From: Microbacterium flavum
GTDB lineage: Bacteria > Actinomycetota > Actinomycetes > Actinomycetales > Microbacteriaceae
DNA length: 64,000 nucleotides
Assembly (NCBI RefSeq): GCF_018717645.1
Contig: NZ_JAFLHG010000003.1
Span: forward strand, 1 to 64,000
Direction: 5' to 3'
Shown: one piece after another, positions 53,392 to 61,392 of the stretch
Numbering within the stretch: position 1 is the stretch's first letter
How the letters are laid out: each line of letters begins with the position of its first letter
Made by a program: the position numbers and the translations under genes
Notes under the pieces: model-generated
Seen by the model: the letters and a program-made list of their open reading frames with translations, nothing else
Database searches by the model: none
Told to the model about the DNA's origin: nothing

Positions 53392-53862
53392 ATGAGCAGG
53401 ATCGTCGTCACCGGGCCGCCCGGATCGGGTGCCTCGCTCGTCGCCGCGGCGCTCGCCGCCCGGATGCGCGCGCGCACCGTCGACGGTGACGAGCTGCACC
53501 CGCCCCTGTCGCGGCGTCGTCAGCGCGAGGCGGGCGTCGACCGGGAGGCGTGGCTGCGCGCCGTCGTCCTCGTGTTCACGCGGGATTCCTCCGTCGTGAT
53601 CTCCAGCGGTCTGCTCACCCGCTCGGACCGCGACCGCATCCGCGCCGGCGTGCGCGACGTGATCTTCGTCGAACTCGTCGCGGGGCCCGCGACGGCCGCC
53701 CCGAAGCCGCGCCGGTGGCGACGGGAGATCCCCGCCGCGCCGCGTCCGGTGGACCCGCTCGCGGCCGACGAGGCCGGAGTGCGGGTCGCCGACGACGCCG
53801 ACCTCGGCTCTGTCGTCGAGCGCATCCATACGGCGCTCGCGAGCGCTCAGTCCTTGCGGTAG
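53392..53862 (+). CDS. Gluconokinase-like protein with degenerate P-loop
   Basis: 156 residues. It follows the plan of the GntK domain encoded just upstream: IVVTGPPGSGAS for the P-loop, TVDGDELHPP for DADDLHPAS, VVISSGLLTRSDRDRIR for LILACSALARRYRDRIR, then IFVELV. But the P-loop Lys is Ala14, and the conserved MESG and DDEDR region is changed (REAGVDREAWL). It is therefore unlikely to phosphorylate gluconate. A pseudokinase, a regulator or a decaying duplicate are possible. The last 16 nt overlap a small convergent gene. Confidence 0.7.
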   Translation: MSRIVVTGPPGSGASLVAAALAARMRARTVDGDELHPPLSRRRQREAGVDREAWLRAVVLVFTRDSSVVISSGLLTRSDRDRIRAGVRDVIFVELVAGPATAAPKPRRWRREIPAAPRPVDPLAADEAGVRVADDADLGSVVERIHTALASAQSLR

Positions 53863-53969
53863 CCGGAACGGCCCAGCGAGACCATGGCGGCGACCGCGCC
53901 GACGGTCGCTCCGAGGGAGAGCAGACCGACGAGCCACATCAGTGCGTGCGACATCCAGCCGTAGTCCAT
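53847..53969 (-). CDS. Small single-span membrane protein
   Basis: 40-codon frame: MDYGWMSHALMWLVGLLSL then GATVGAVAAMVSLGRSGYRKD. A perfect ribosome binding site CAGGAGGACCC precedes the ATG at 53969. The middle is one hydrophobic segment (about residues 9-32) with a basic C-terminus (R-x3-Y-R-K). No homologue comes to mind. The strong start signal and clean topology make it credible as a gene despite the size. It overlaps the end of the convergent kinase-like gene. Confidence 0.65.
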   Translation of the reverse strand: MDYGWMSHALMWLVGLLSLGATVGAVAAMVSLGRSGYRKD

Positions 53970-54023
53970 GGGTCCTCCTGAGGTGCGGTAGGGGCGACGT
54001 CTTCATCGTAGCCGGGTCGCTGG

Positions 54024-54196
54024 TAGACTCGTGTCGTACTTCGGCGAGGGATGCCGCGTGCCGGATGTCACGACAGCCGGCGGTGCGCTTCCGTGATCGA
54101 CGCGGTGATGCCTTGCGGGGCGTTTCCTCACGCGCGTGCGTTCGAGTCGAGACCAGAGCCAGCCAGTCAGGGCGCATCGCCCGCAAGGAGAAGAAC
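54024..54196 (+). promoter_or_regulatory. rplY promoter and long leader
   Basis: TAGACT at 54024-54029 is a good -10 element with TTCATC (54002-54007) 16 nt upstream. A 5' leader of about 160 nt then precedes the rplY ATG, long for this window where most leaders are short or absent. It holds several G+C-rich helices but I recognise no known leader RNA family. AAGGAG at 54185-54190 is the ribosome binding site. Confidence 0.5.
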
Positions 54197-54826
54197 ATGT
54201 CCAACGAGACCGACACCCAGGTCGTCGCCGAGGTGCGCGAGAACTTCGGCAAGGGCTACGCCCGCCGCCTCCGTGCCGCGGGTCAGATCCCCGCCGTCAT
54301 CTACGGCCACGGCACGGACCCCGTGCACGTGTCCCTGCCGGGCCACCAGGTCTCGCTGCTCATCCGCCGCGCCAACGCGGTCCTCGAGCTCAGCGTCGAC
54401 GGCGCCCAGCAGCTCACCCTCGTCAAGGATGTCCAGAAGGACCCGGTGCACCAGGTCATCGAGCACATCGACCTCCTCGTCGTGAAGAAGGGCGAGAAGA
54501 TCCAGGTCGACGTCCCGATCACCGTCGTGGGCGAGCCTTTCGCCGGCACGATCGCGAACCTGGACAACACCACGGTCGCGCTCGAGGTCGAGGCGACGAA
54601 CATCCCGCAGAACATCGAGGTCGACGTCGAGGGCCTGGAGGACGGCACGCACATCACCGCCGCCGACCTCGTGCTCCCCACCGGTGCCTCGCTCGTCACC
54701 GAGGGGGAGACCCTCATCGTGGCGATCAGCGTTCCGGCCACCGATGAGGCGGACGCGATCGAAGCCGCCGACGAGGCCGTCGCCGAGGAGCAGTCCGAGG
54801 AAGCCGCCGAAGAGGCCGGCGAGTAA
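54197..54826 (+). CDS. rplY: 50S ribosomal protein bL25 (CTC/TL5 form)
   Basis: 5S rRNA-binding ribosomal protein, long form of 209 residues. The N-terminal L25 domain starts at [31 protein letters not shown], and the second CTC domain contains [20 protein letters not shown] and [19 protein letters not shown]. The C-terminus is a highly acidic tail (about 30 residues rich in Glu/Ala), common in this form. It has a ribosome binding site at 54185-54190, an upstream -10 element at 54024, and a strong hairpin after its stop. Confidence 0.96.
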   Translation: MSNETDTQVVAEVRENFGKGYARRLRAAGQIPAVIYGHGTDPVHVSLPGHQVSLLIRRANAVLELSVDGAQQLTLVKDVQKDPVHQVIEHIDLLVVKKGEKIQVDVPITVVGEPFAGTIANLDNTTVALEVEATNIPQNIEVDVEGLEDGTHITAADLVLPTGASLVTEGETLIVAISVPATDEADAIEAADEAVAEEQSEEAAEEAGE

Positions 54827-54839
54827 GCTCCGCCCCGTC

Positions 54840-54879
54840 CGCAGCCCGTCTCCACCGACACCGGAGGAGACGGGCTGCG
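54840..54879 (+). terminator. 14-bp hairpin after rplY
   Basis: CGCAGCCCGTCTCC (54840-54853) and its exact complement (54866-54879) enclose a 12-nt loop. It lies 13 nt after the rplY stop and about 30 nt before pth. There is no T-tract, so termination may be partial, as pth has no obvious separate promoter. Confidence 0.75.
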
Positions 54880-54908
54880 TCGTCGACAGGCTCGGAAAGA
54901 GGGATCGC

Positions 54909-55493
54909 ATGGCACAGACATGGCTGGTCGTCGGACTCGGCAACCCCGGCACCCGCTACGAGAACACGCGCCACAACGTCGGGCAGATGGTCGTCGCGGA
55001 ACTCGCCGCGCGTCGCGGGGAGACCCTGCGCGCACACAAGGCGAACGCGCGCGCGAGCGAGACGTGGCTGCGCCCGGGCGGCCCGAAGCTCGTCCTCGCC
55101 ACGCCGAACTCCTTCATGAACGTCTCCGGCGGGCCCGTCTCGCAGCTCGCGCGGTTCTACGACGTGCCGCCCGAGCGGATCGTCCTCGTCCACGACGAGC
55201 TCGACATCCCGTTCGACTCGATCAAGCTCAAGACCGGCGGGGGGCACGGCGGACACAACGGCATCCGCGATGTCGCGAAGGCGCTGGGCACCGCGGACTT
55301 CCCCCGTGTGCGGGTGGGGATCGGTCGCCCGCCGGGGCGTCAGGATCCCGCCGACTGGGTTCTCGATCCGTTCTCCGCCACCGAGCGCACACAGCTTCCG
55401 CTCGTGATCGGGGATGCCGCGGATGCCGTCGAGCAGCTGGTGGACGAGGGCCTGCTCGCCGCGCAGCAGCGACACCACGCGCCGCGCGTCTGA
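54909..55493 (+). CDS. pth: Peptidyl-tRNA hydrolase
   Basis: Releases peptides from peptidyl-tRNA. It has 194 residues: [21 protein letters not shown] (catalytic His in RHNVG), [25 protein letters not shown] and [13 protein letters not shown] are all typical. The rplY-pth neighbourhood is standard in bacteria. ATG 54909 is the first in-frame start after the rplY hairpin and matches the conserved N-terminus, with AAAGAGGGA before it. Confidence 0.96.
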   Translation: MAQTWLVVGLGNPGTRYENTRHNVGQMVVAELAARRGETLRAHKANARASETWLRPGGPKLVLATPNSFMNVSGGPVSQLARFYDVPPERIVLVHDELDIPFDSIKLKTGGGHGGHNGIRDVAKALGTADFPRVRVGIGRPPGRQDPADWVLDPFSATERTQLPLVIGDAADAVEQLVDEGLLAAQQRHHAPRV

Positions 55494-55514
55494 GAAGCAT
55501 CGGCCGTCCGGGCG

Positions 55515-56105
55515 TCAGGCGGCTCCGGCGGCGATACCCGCGACCACGACGAGGCCGACGACGACCGCGAACACGAGGGGCCCGACCGCGGCGATGATCA
55601 CGGCAGCGATGCCCTGGCCACGGCCGCGACGCGTCACGATCGCGGCGATGCCGAGGCCGAGCGCGGTGAGGCCGAGGACGGTGCCCGTCCAGTAGCCGAT
55701 CTCCGCCCACAGCACGAGGCTGCGCACGGGGCTCAGCAGTGCGAGAAGCTCCTGCTCCGAGAGGTGCTCGAGGCCCGAGGGCGACACGCCGATGGCGTGC
55801 CGCATCGCCCCCTCCGCGGCGGCGAAGCCGGTGGCGCCGCTGAGGACGACGGCGAACACGACCGCGACGATCGCGACGACGAGGGCGACGAGCCCGAGCG
55901 TTCGCGGCCGCGGCGGCAGGGGAGCAGGCGCGCTGCCGAACGGTGCCCCGTAGACCCAGGGCTGGCCGTTCGGCACGGGTGGAGCGCCCGGGGAGGTCTG
56001 CACCCATCCGGTCGGCGGAACCTGCGGAGCAGAGGGAAGTGCGGGAGGCGCCGGGGGCACGGGGCCGCTCGGCACCGAGGGGGGCGTCTGCGGGTCCTGG
56101 CTCAC
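55515..56105 (-). CDS. Proline-rich membrane protein of unknown function
   Basis: 196 residues. The first 65 are Pro/Ala/Ser/Gly-rich and presumably disordered and cytosolic, followed by a basic RPRTLG and about four hydrophobic helices (about 69-92, 125-150, 155-175, 180-196), with a short extracellular segment between the first two. Such DUF4190-like proteins are common in actinobacteria. Function not recognised. It is convergent with pth (gap 21 nt) and divergent from mfd (76 nt). Confidence 0.75.
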   Translation of the reverse strand: MSQDPQTPPSVPSGPVPPAPPALPSAPQVPPTGWVQTSPGAPPVPNGQPWVYGAPFGSAPAPLPPRPRTLGLVALVVAIVAVVFAVVLSGATGFAAAEGAMRHAIGVSPSGLEHLSEQELLALLSPVRSLVLWAEIGYWTGTVLGLTALGLGIAAIVTRRGRGQGIAAVIIAAVGPLVFAVVVGLVVVAGIAAGAA

Positions 56106-56169
56106 ACGCTCATCCTAGGCAGTGGGCCAGGACCCCGCCGGTCCCCGGAGCCGTGTCGGTGGGGCGCAA

Positions 56170-56175
56170 TAGACT
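56170..56175 (+). promoter_or_regulatory. -10 element (TAGACT) of a probable leaderless mfd transcript
   Basis: TAGACT lies 6 nt before the GTG start of mfd at 56182, with no ribosome binding site between them. Confidence 0.5.
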
Positions 56176-56181
56176 CGATGG

Positions 56182-59100
56182 GTGACAGTTTCCGGGATCG
56201 CGCGCGCCCTCACGCAGGCTCCGTCCGTGCAGCGTGCCGTGGAGGCCGCGCGTGTGGACACCGACTTCTCGATGGTCGCGGGGCTCGACGCCCCCGTCCT
56301 CGCGGCGCTGATGGAGGCGCGTCGCGCCTCGGGGGCCGCGCCGGCGGCGCTGCTGGTGGTGACCCCCACCGGCCGCCGTGCCGAGAGCATCGGGCCCGCG
56401 CTGGAGAGTCTCCTGCAGGACGCCACGGTGCGCCACTTCCCGGCGTGGGAGACGCTTCCGCACGAGCGACTGAGCCCCTCCACGGAGACGGTCGGCCGTC
56501 GCCTGGCGGTCCTGCGCGACGCCGCCGCATGGGACGGGACGGCGCCGCTGGTCATCACGGCATCCGTCCGTGGCGCCCTGCAGCCCCTCGCGGCGGGGCT
56601 CACCGCCGCGGGAACCCTCGAGCTCGCCGTGGGCGCGCGGGGCTACGATCTCGAAGCCGTCGCGCGCCGTCTCGTCGAGCTCGCCTACCTCCGGGTCGAC
56701 ATGGTGTCCCGCCGCGGCGAGTTCGCGGTGCGCGGCGGCATCCTCGATGTGTTCCCGCCGGTCGCCGACCACCCGTATCGGGTGGAGTTCTTTGGCGACG
56801 AGGTCGATCAGATCCGTGCGTTCTCGGTGGCCGACCAGCGCTCGCTCCCGGGCGACGTGCCCGCGGTGACCCTCCTGCCCGCCCGCGAACTGCTGCTCAC
56901 GCCCGAAGTGCGGGAACGCGCGGCCGCGCTGCGCGACAAATTCCCCGGGCTCGCGGCGATGATCGAGAAGATGAGCGAGGGCATCCCCGTCGAGGGCATG
57001 GAATCGCTCCTCCCGGCCGTCGCCGACGCGGTGATGCCGCTCATCGACTACCTGCCGCGCGGCACCGCCGTCGCCCTGATCGATCCCGAGCGCGCCGTCA
57101 CGCGGGCGATGACACTCGGCGACACCAACCGCGAGTTCCTCGAGGCGGCCTGGAGCGCCGCGGTCGCCGGCGCGGACACTCCCGTCGATCTCGGAGCCGG
57201 GGACTTCCTGACCCTGCCCGACCTCGAAGCCGCGACGCGTGCGCACGGCGGCGTGTGGTGGTCGTTCAGCGGATTCGATTCGGGGGAGTGGGATGCCGCG
57301 GAGGAGGGACTGCAGAGCAGCGACATCGTCCGCGTTCCCGCACGCGCCGTCCCCTCCTTCCAGGGCAACGTCGACGGCGCCACGGCTCATGTGGGCGATC
57401 TCGTCGCGGACGGGTGGAGCGTCGTCGTCGCGGCATCCGGCGCGGGCCTCGTCGATCGCGCGCGGGACGTGCTGTCCGAGCGCGGCATCGCGGCGCGGAC
57501 GGCGGAGACCCTCGCGGCGCCGCCCGACCCGGGCGTCGCGGTGGCGGTCCTCGGGGCGCTCGAGAGCGGGTTCGAGCTCGCCGAGGCGAAGCTCGCCGTC
57601 CTCACGGAGGCCGAGTTCTACGGACGCACCGCCGGCACGGACGGCCGCGTCGTCAAGAAGCTCGCGTCGCGCCGGAAGAACGTCGTCGACCCGTTGCAGC
57701 TGAAGGCCGGGGATGTCGTCGTGCACTCGACCCACGGCATCGGGCGCTTCGTCGAACTCGTCCAGCGCGAGGTCTCCTCGGGCGGGCGCAACGCGGTCAA
57801 GACGACGCGCGAATACCTCGTGCTGGAGTACGCACCGTCCAAGCGCGGTCACCCGGGGGACAAGCTCTACGTCCCCACCGATCAGCTCGATCTCCTGAGC
57901 AAATACGTCGGCGGCGAGGCCCCCGCCCTGTCCAAGATGGGTGGCAGCGACTGGTCCGCGGCCAAGGGCAAGGCGCGCAAGGCCGTTCGCGACATCGCCG
58001 TCGAGCTCGTCAAGCTCTATTCGGCGCGGATGTCCGCGAAGGGGTACGCGTTCGGCCCCGACACACCGTGGCAGCGCGAGCTCGAGGAGGCGTTCCCGTT
58101 CGCGGAGACCCCCGACCAGCTGCAGACGGTCGACGAGATCAAAGCCGACATGGAGCGGCCCATCCCGATGGACCGGCTCCTCTCGGGCGATGTCGGCTTC
58201 GGGAAGACCGAGGTGGCGGTCCGCGCCGCGTTCAAGGCGATCCAGGACGGCAAGCAGGTCGCGATGCTGGTGCCCACGACGCTTCTCGTGAAGCAGCACC
58301 TCGAAACCTTCCAGGAGCGCTTCGCCGGGTTCCCGGTGAAGGTGCGTCCGCTCTCGCGCTTCCAGACGGACAAAGAGGCGCGCGACACCCTCGCCGGGAT
58401 CACCGACGGCACGGTGGACATGGTCATCGGCACGCACCGCATCCTCACCGAGAAGGTGATCTTCAAGGACCTGGGCCTCATGATCATCGACGAGGAGCAG
58501 CGCTTCGGCGTCGAGCACAAGGATGCCCTGAAGAAGCTCAAGACGAACGTCGACATCCTCGCGATGAGCGCCACGCCGATCCCGCGGACGCTCGAGATGG
58601 CGGTCACCGGCATCCGCGAGATGTCGACGCTCGCGACCCCGCCGGAGGACCGGCATCCGATCCTCTCCTACGTCGGGGCGCGCAGCGACAAGCAGATCGC
58701 CGCCGCGATCCGCCGCGAGCTCCTGCGCGAGGGGCAGGTGTTCTACGTGCACAATCGCGTCCAGTCGATCCAGCGGGTCGCGGCGCACCTCGCGGAGCTC
58801 GTCCCGGAGGCGCGGATCGCGGTCGCCCACGGGCAGCTGGGGGAGCATGCGCTGGAGGAGATCGTCGACGGCTTCTGGGAGCGCAAGTACGACGTGCTCG
58901 TCTCGACCACCATCATCGAGACCGGGCTCGACATCTCGAACGCCAACACCATCATCATCGACCGTGCCGACAAGTACGGGCTCAGCCAGCTCCACCAGCT
59001 CCGGGGTCGCGTCGGACGTGGCCGCGAGCGCGCCTACGCCTACTTCCTCTACGACGAGCTCAAGCCCCTCTCGGAGACGGCGGCCGATCGACTCGAGACG

Positions 59101-59763
59101 ATCGCGGTGAACAACGACCTCGGATCGGGCATGCAGGTCGCGCTCAAGGACCTCGAGATCCGCGGCGCCGGCAACCTCCTGGGTGCGGAGCAGGCCGGCC
59201 ACATCGCCGGGGTCGGCTTCGACCTGTATCTGCGCATGATCGGCGAGGCCGTCGCGACCTTCCGCGGCGACGAGGTCGAGGGCCCGGCGGAGCTGCGACT
59301 CGAACTGCCCGTCGAGGCGCGCATCCCGGACAGCTACATCGACAGCGAGCGGCTGCGCCTCGAGGCGTACCAGAAGCTGTCGGCGGCGGCATCCCTCACC
59401 GCCCGTGACGACGCGCTGGATCTCGTCCGCGAGGAGCTCGAAGACCGCTACGGGACGGCGCCCGCCGACGTCGACGGACTGTTCCGCATCGCGCACCTGC
59501 GCCGCCGTGCCGCCCAGGCGCAGCTGTCCGACGTCGTCGCGATGGGTCCGAACCTCCGGGTCGTCCCCGCGCCCGCCTCGGACTCGCTGCGGGTGCGTCT
59601 GCAGCGCCTGTACCCCAAGTCGAAGGTGCTCTCCGGCGGCGAGGCGATGATCGTTCCGCTGCCCAACGCGGGCGGCGAGCCGCTCCCGGACGTCGATCTG
59701 ATCGCCTGGGTCGCGCAGCTGCTCGATCAGCTCTACCCGCTGCCGCAGCCCGTCGACGCGTAG
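56182..59763 (+). CDS. mfd: Transcription-repair coupling factor Mfd
   Basis: Releases stalled RNA polymerase and recruits UvrA. It is 1193 residues. The N-terminal UvrB-like region has TPTGRRAESIGPAL and SRRGEFAVRGGILDVFPP; the RNA-polymerase-interacting domain contains GDVVVHSTHGIGRFVELVQRE and DKLYVPTDQLDLLSKYVGG; the RecG-like translocase has Walker A SGDVGFGKTEVAV, DEEQRFGVEHKD, SATPIPRTLEM and QLRGRVGRGRERAYAY; the C-terminal TRCF domain is present. GTG 56182 is the start, with a leaderless -10 element before it; this removes the need for a ribosome binding site. Confidence 0.97.
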   Translation: MTVSGIARALTQAPSVQRAVEAARVDTDFSMVAGLDAPVLAALMEARRASGAAPAALLVVTPTGRRAESIGPALESLLQDATVRHFPAWETLPHERLSPSTETVGRRLAVLRDAAAWDGTAPLVITASVRGALQPLAAGLTAAGTLELAVGARGYDLEAVARRLVELAYLRVDMVSRRGEFAVRGGILDVFPPVADHPYRVEFFGDEVDQIRAFSVADQRSLPGDVPAVTLLPARELLLTPEVRERAAALRDKFPGLAAMIEKMSEGIPVEGMESLLPAVADAVMPLIDYLPRGTAVALIDPERAVTRAMTLGDTNREFLEAAWSAAVAGADTPVDLGAGDFLTLPDLEAATRAHGGVWWSFSGFDSGEWDAAEEGLQSSDIVRVPARAVPSFQGNVDGATAHVGDLVADGWSVVVAASGAGLVDRARDVLSERGIAARTAETLAAPPDPGVAVAVLGALESGFELAEAKLAVLTEAEFYGRTAGTDGRVVKKLASRRKNVVDPLQLKAGDVVVHSTHGIGRFVELVQREVSSGGRNAVKTTREYLVLEYAPSKRGHPGDKLYVPTDQLDLLSKYVGGEAPALSKMGGSDWSAAKGKARKAVRDIAVELVKLYSARMSAKGYAFGPDTPWQRELEEAFPFAETPDQLQTVDEIKADMERPIPMDRLLSGDVGFGKTEVAVRAAFKAIQDGKQVAMLVPTTLLVKQHLETFQERFAGFPVKVRPLSRFQTDKEARDTLAGITDGTVDMVIGTHRILTEKVIFKDLGLMIIDEEQRFGVEHKDALKKLKTNVDILAMSATPIPRTLEMAVTGIREMSTLATPPEDRHPILSYVGARSDKQIAAAIRRELLREGQVFYVHNRVQSIQRVAAHLAELVPEARIAVAHGQLGEHALEEIVDGFWERKYDVLVSTTIIETGLDISNANTIIIDRADKYGLSQLHQLRGRVGRGRERAYAYFLYDELKPLSETAADRLETIAVNNDLGSGMQVALKDLEIRGAGNLLGAEQAGHIAGVGFDLYLRMIGEAVATFRGDEVEGPAELRLELPVEARIPDSYIDSERLRLEAYQKLSAAASLTARDDALDLVREELEDRYGTAPADVDGLFRIAHLRRRAAQAQLSDVVAMGPNLRVVPAPASDSLRVRLQRLYPKSKVLSGGEAMIVPLPNAGGEPLPDVDLIAWVAQLLDQLYPLPQPVDA

Positions 59764-60005
59764 GGACGGGGTGCGTCCGAGGCGCCCTCGATGTCGGGGC
59801 CCCTCGTCATGATGGCGGGGAACAGGCGGGCGGCGGCGCCGCGGCGCCCGCCCACGTCGTGCCGCTGGATCGTCGCTCCATGTCGAGGCGAGCCGCACGC
59901 CGTTCTGACCCCGAGGCGCTCGATGCGCCGTCGGTGCCTGCGTCGATGCGCGGGCGCGCTCGACCTGAGAGACGGCGGGGGCCTACGCTGGCGACGGAGG
60001 TCCAC

Positions 60006-60605
60006 ATGCGGTTCGAGCACCTCGGGGCCCAGCCCCGCATCCACCCCGACGCCGTCGTCTCACCGACGGCGGTCGTCTCGGGCGACGTCACGATCGGCGC
60101 GGGATGCCAGGTGCTGCACGGCGCCGTCATCACCGCGGAGGGCGGTCCGATCACCCTCGGGGAGTACGTGATCGTCATGGAGAACGCGCTGATCCGCGCG
60201 AGCGCCACCCACCCCGTGCACATCGGATCGCACGTGCTCGTGGGCCCGACGGCGAGCCTGTCGGGCGCGGTCGTCGACGACGAGGTGTTCCTCGCGACGG
60301 GGGTGCGCGTGTTCAACGGCGCACGCATCGGCACGCGCTCCGAAGTGCGCATCGGCGCCATCGTGCACCTGCGCACCGTGCTGCCGCCCGATTCCGTCGT
60401 GCCGATCGGGTGGGTCGCCGTGGGCGATCCGGCGCGCGTCCTCTCGCCGGATCGCCATGAGGAGATCTGGGAGCTGCAGAAGGAGCTCGACTTCCCCGGC
60501 TACGTCTTCGGTCTCGACCGGGAGACACCCGACCTGATGATCCAGCTCACCGAGCGCTACGGCGCCGCGCTCGCCCGGCATCGGGACGACCGCCGCCTGG
60601 ACTGA
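60006..60605 (+). CDS. Left-handed beta-helix protein, gamma-carbonic anhydrase/transferase-like
   Basis: 199 residues with hexapeptide repeats across the N-terminal two thirds (PDAVVSPTAVVSGDVTIGAG, ILE/VAL-rich turns, VLVGPTASLSGAVVDDEVFL). Two His in RASATHPVHIGSHV could bind metal as in gamma-class carbonic anhydrases, but the third His of the canonical set is not clear, so acyltransferase or a non-catalytic role is possible. The C-terminal helix (EEIWELQKELDFPGYVFGLD) caps the helix. ATG 60006 has GGAGG upstream. It follows mfd after a 242-nt gap. Confidence 0.75.
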   Translation: MRFEHLGAQPRIHPDAVVSPTAVVSGDVTIGAGCQVLHGAVITAEGGPITLGEYVIVMENALIRASATHPVHIGSHVLVGPTASLSGAVVDDEVFLATGVRVFNGARIGTRSEVRIGAIVHLRTVLPPDSVVPIGWVAVGDPARVLSPDRHEEIWELQKELDFPGYVFGLDRETPDLMIQLTERYGAALARHRDDRRLD

Positions 60606-60619
60606 GCCGGACGCGGCGC

Positions 60620-61246
60620 TCACCTGCCCCAGAACTCCACTTCGCTGATGGCGGTATCGGCGACCGCCTGGGAGCCGCCCATGCTCGATGTCGAGCGGAT
60701 CGTCAGGGTGACCGTGGCGGTGCGCCCCGGCAACGGGCGGAGCCGCTGGAACGTGGCCACCTCGTCGAGGGGCAGATCGGCCAGTACCGCGGTTCTGTTG
60801 CCGGCGTCGGTCGTGACATCGAGCTGTCGTACGCGACCGTTGAGCTCGTAGCGCGCCGCATTTTGCGCATATCCGTTCACGACGCACACCATCTGGATGT
60901 CCGGGCGATCGTCGAACGAGAACCGCAGCCACTCGCCGACGCCGTAGCCCGGCGCCGCTTCGACCCAGGCCGTTCCCGAATTCGTGTCGATCGCGTTGGA
61001 TGCCGGATACGCGCCGTCGGCGTCGGAGTAGACCGTGTTGCCGCGCGTCTCCACGCCGGACGGCGTGATCAGCGCGAGATCCTTCGGGTCGTCGCACGTG
61101 GGCTCGCGGAAGAGGTCCCGCAGCCACCCCGACATCATCGCGACCAGGAACACCACCATCAGCGGGGCGACGATGCCGGCGAATGCCCCCTGCACAAGGG
61201 CGCGACCGAGCCACGGCTCTCGAGCACCGCTGCCCTTCGCGGCCAT
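60620..61246 (-). CDS. Membrane-anchored protein with discoidin-like (NADase-type glycan-binding) domain
   Basis: 208 residues from ATG 61246. One membrane segment at about residues 19-42 is followed by an extracytoplasmic beta-sandwich: YPASNAIDTNSGTAWVEAAPGYGVGEWLRFSFDD and VCVVNGYAQNAARYELNGRVRQLDVTTDAG, then LTIRSTSSMGG and AISEVEFWGR. This N-A-x-D-G-x-x-x-T-A-W-V and G-E-W-L pattern is seen in discoidin-like domains attached to bacterial toxins and zinc-ribbon proteins. The ligand is unknown. The 21 additional residues from 61309 lack a ribosome binding site. It ends 15 nt from the convergent beta-helix gene. Confidence 0.7.
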   Translation of the reverse strand: MAAKGSGAREPWLGRALVQGAFAGIVAPLMVVFLVAMMSGWLRDLFREPTCDDPKDLALITPSGVETRGNTVYSDADGAYPASNAIDTNSGTAWVEAAPGYGVGEWLRFSFDDRPDIQMVCVVNGYAQNAARYELNGRVRQLDVTTDAGNRTAVLADLPLDEVATFQRLRPLPGRTATVTLTIRSTSSMGGSQAVADTAISEVEFWGR

Positions 61247-61392
61247 CTCATCCCCCCAGATCAGACCATCGCTGCACACCACAATGGCGCGCCGTGCGAT
61301 CAGGCGCAAGGATCAGGCGAAGGGCGGTTCGGGAGGCTCGGCGAGTCTGCCGCGTCGAGCGCGAGGAGCCGGCGTTCCTCAGGTCTGCGGGC

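Noticed and set aside
56110..59898. 1262-codon open frame on the minus strand.
   Set aside because: Complete shadow of mfd; in this G+C-rich DNA stop codons are rare in the antisense frame. Composition is Arg/Asp/His-rich without domains.
59764..60005. Possible small genes or RNA in the 242-nt gap after mfd.
   Set aside because: Only short shadow frames and G+C-rich hairpins; no start signal or known RNA seen.
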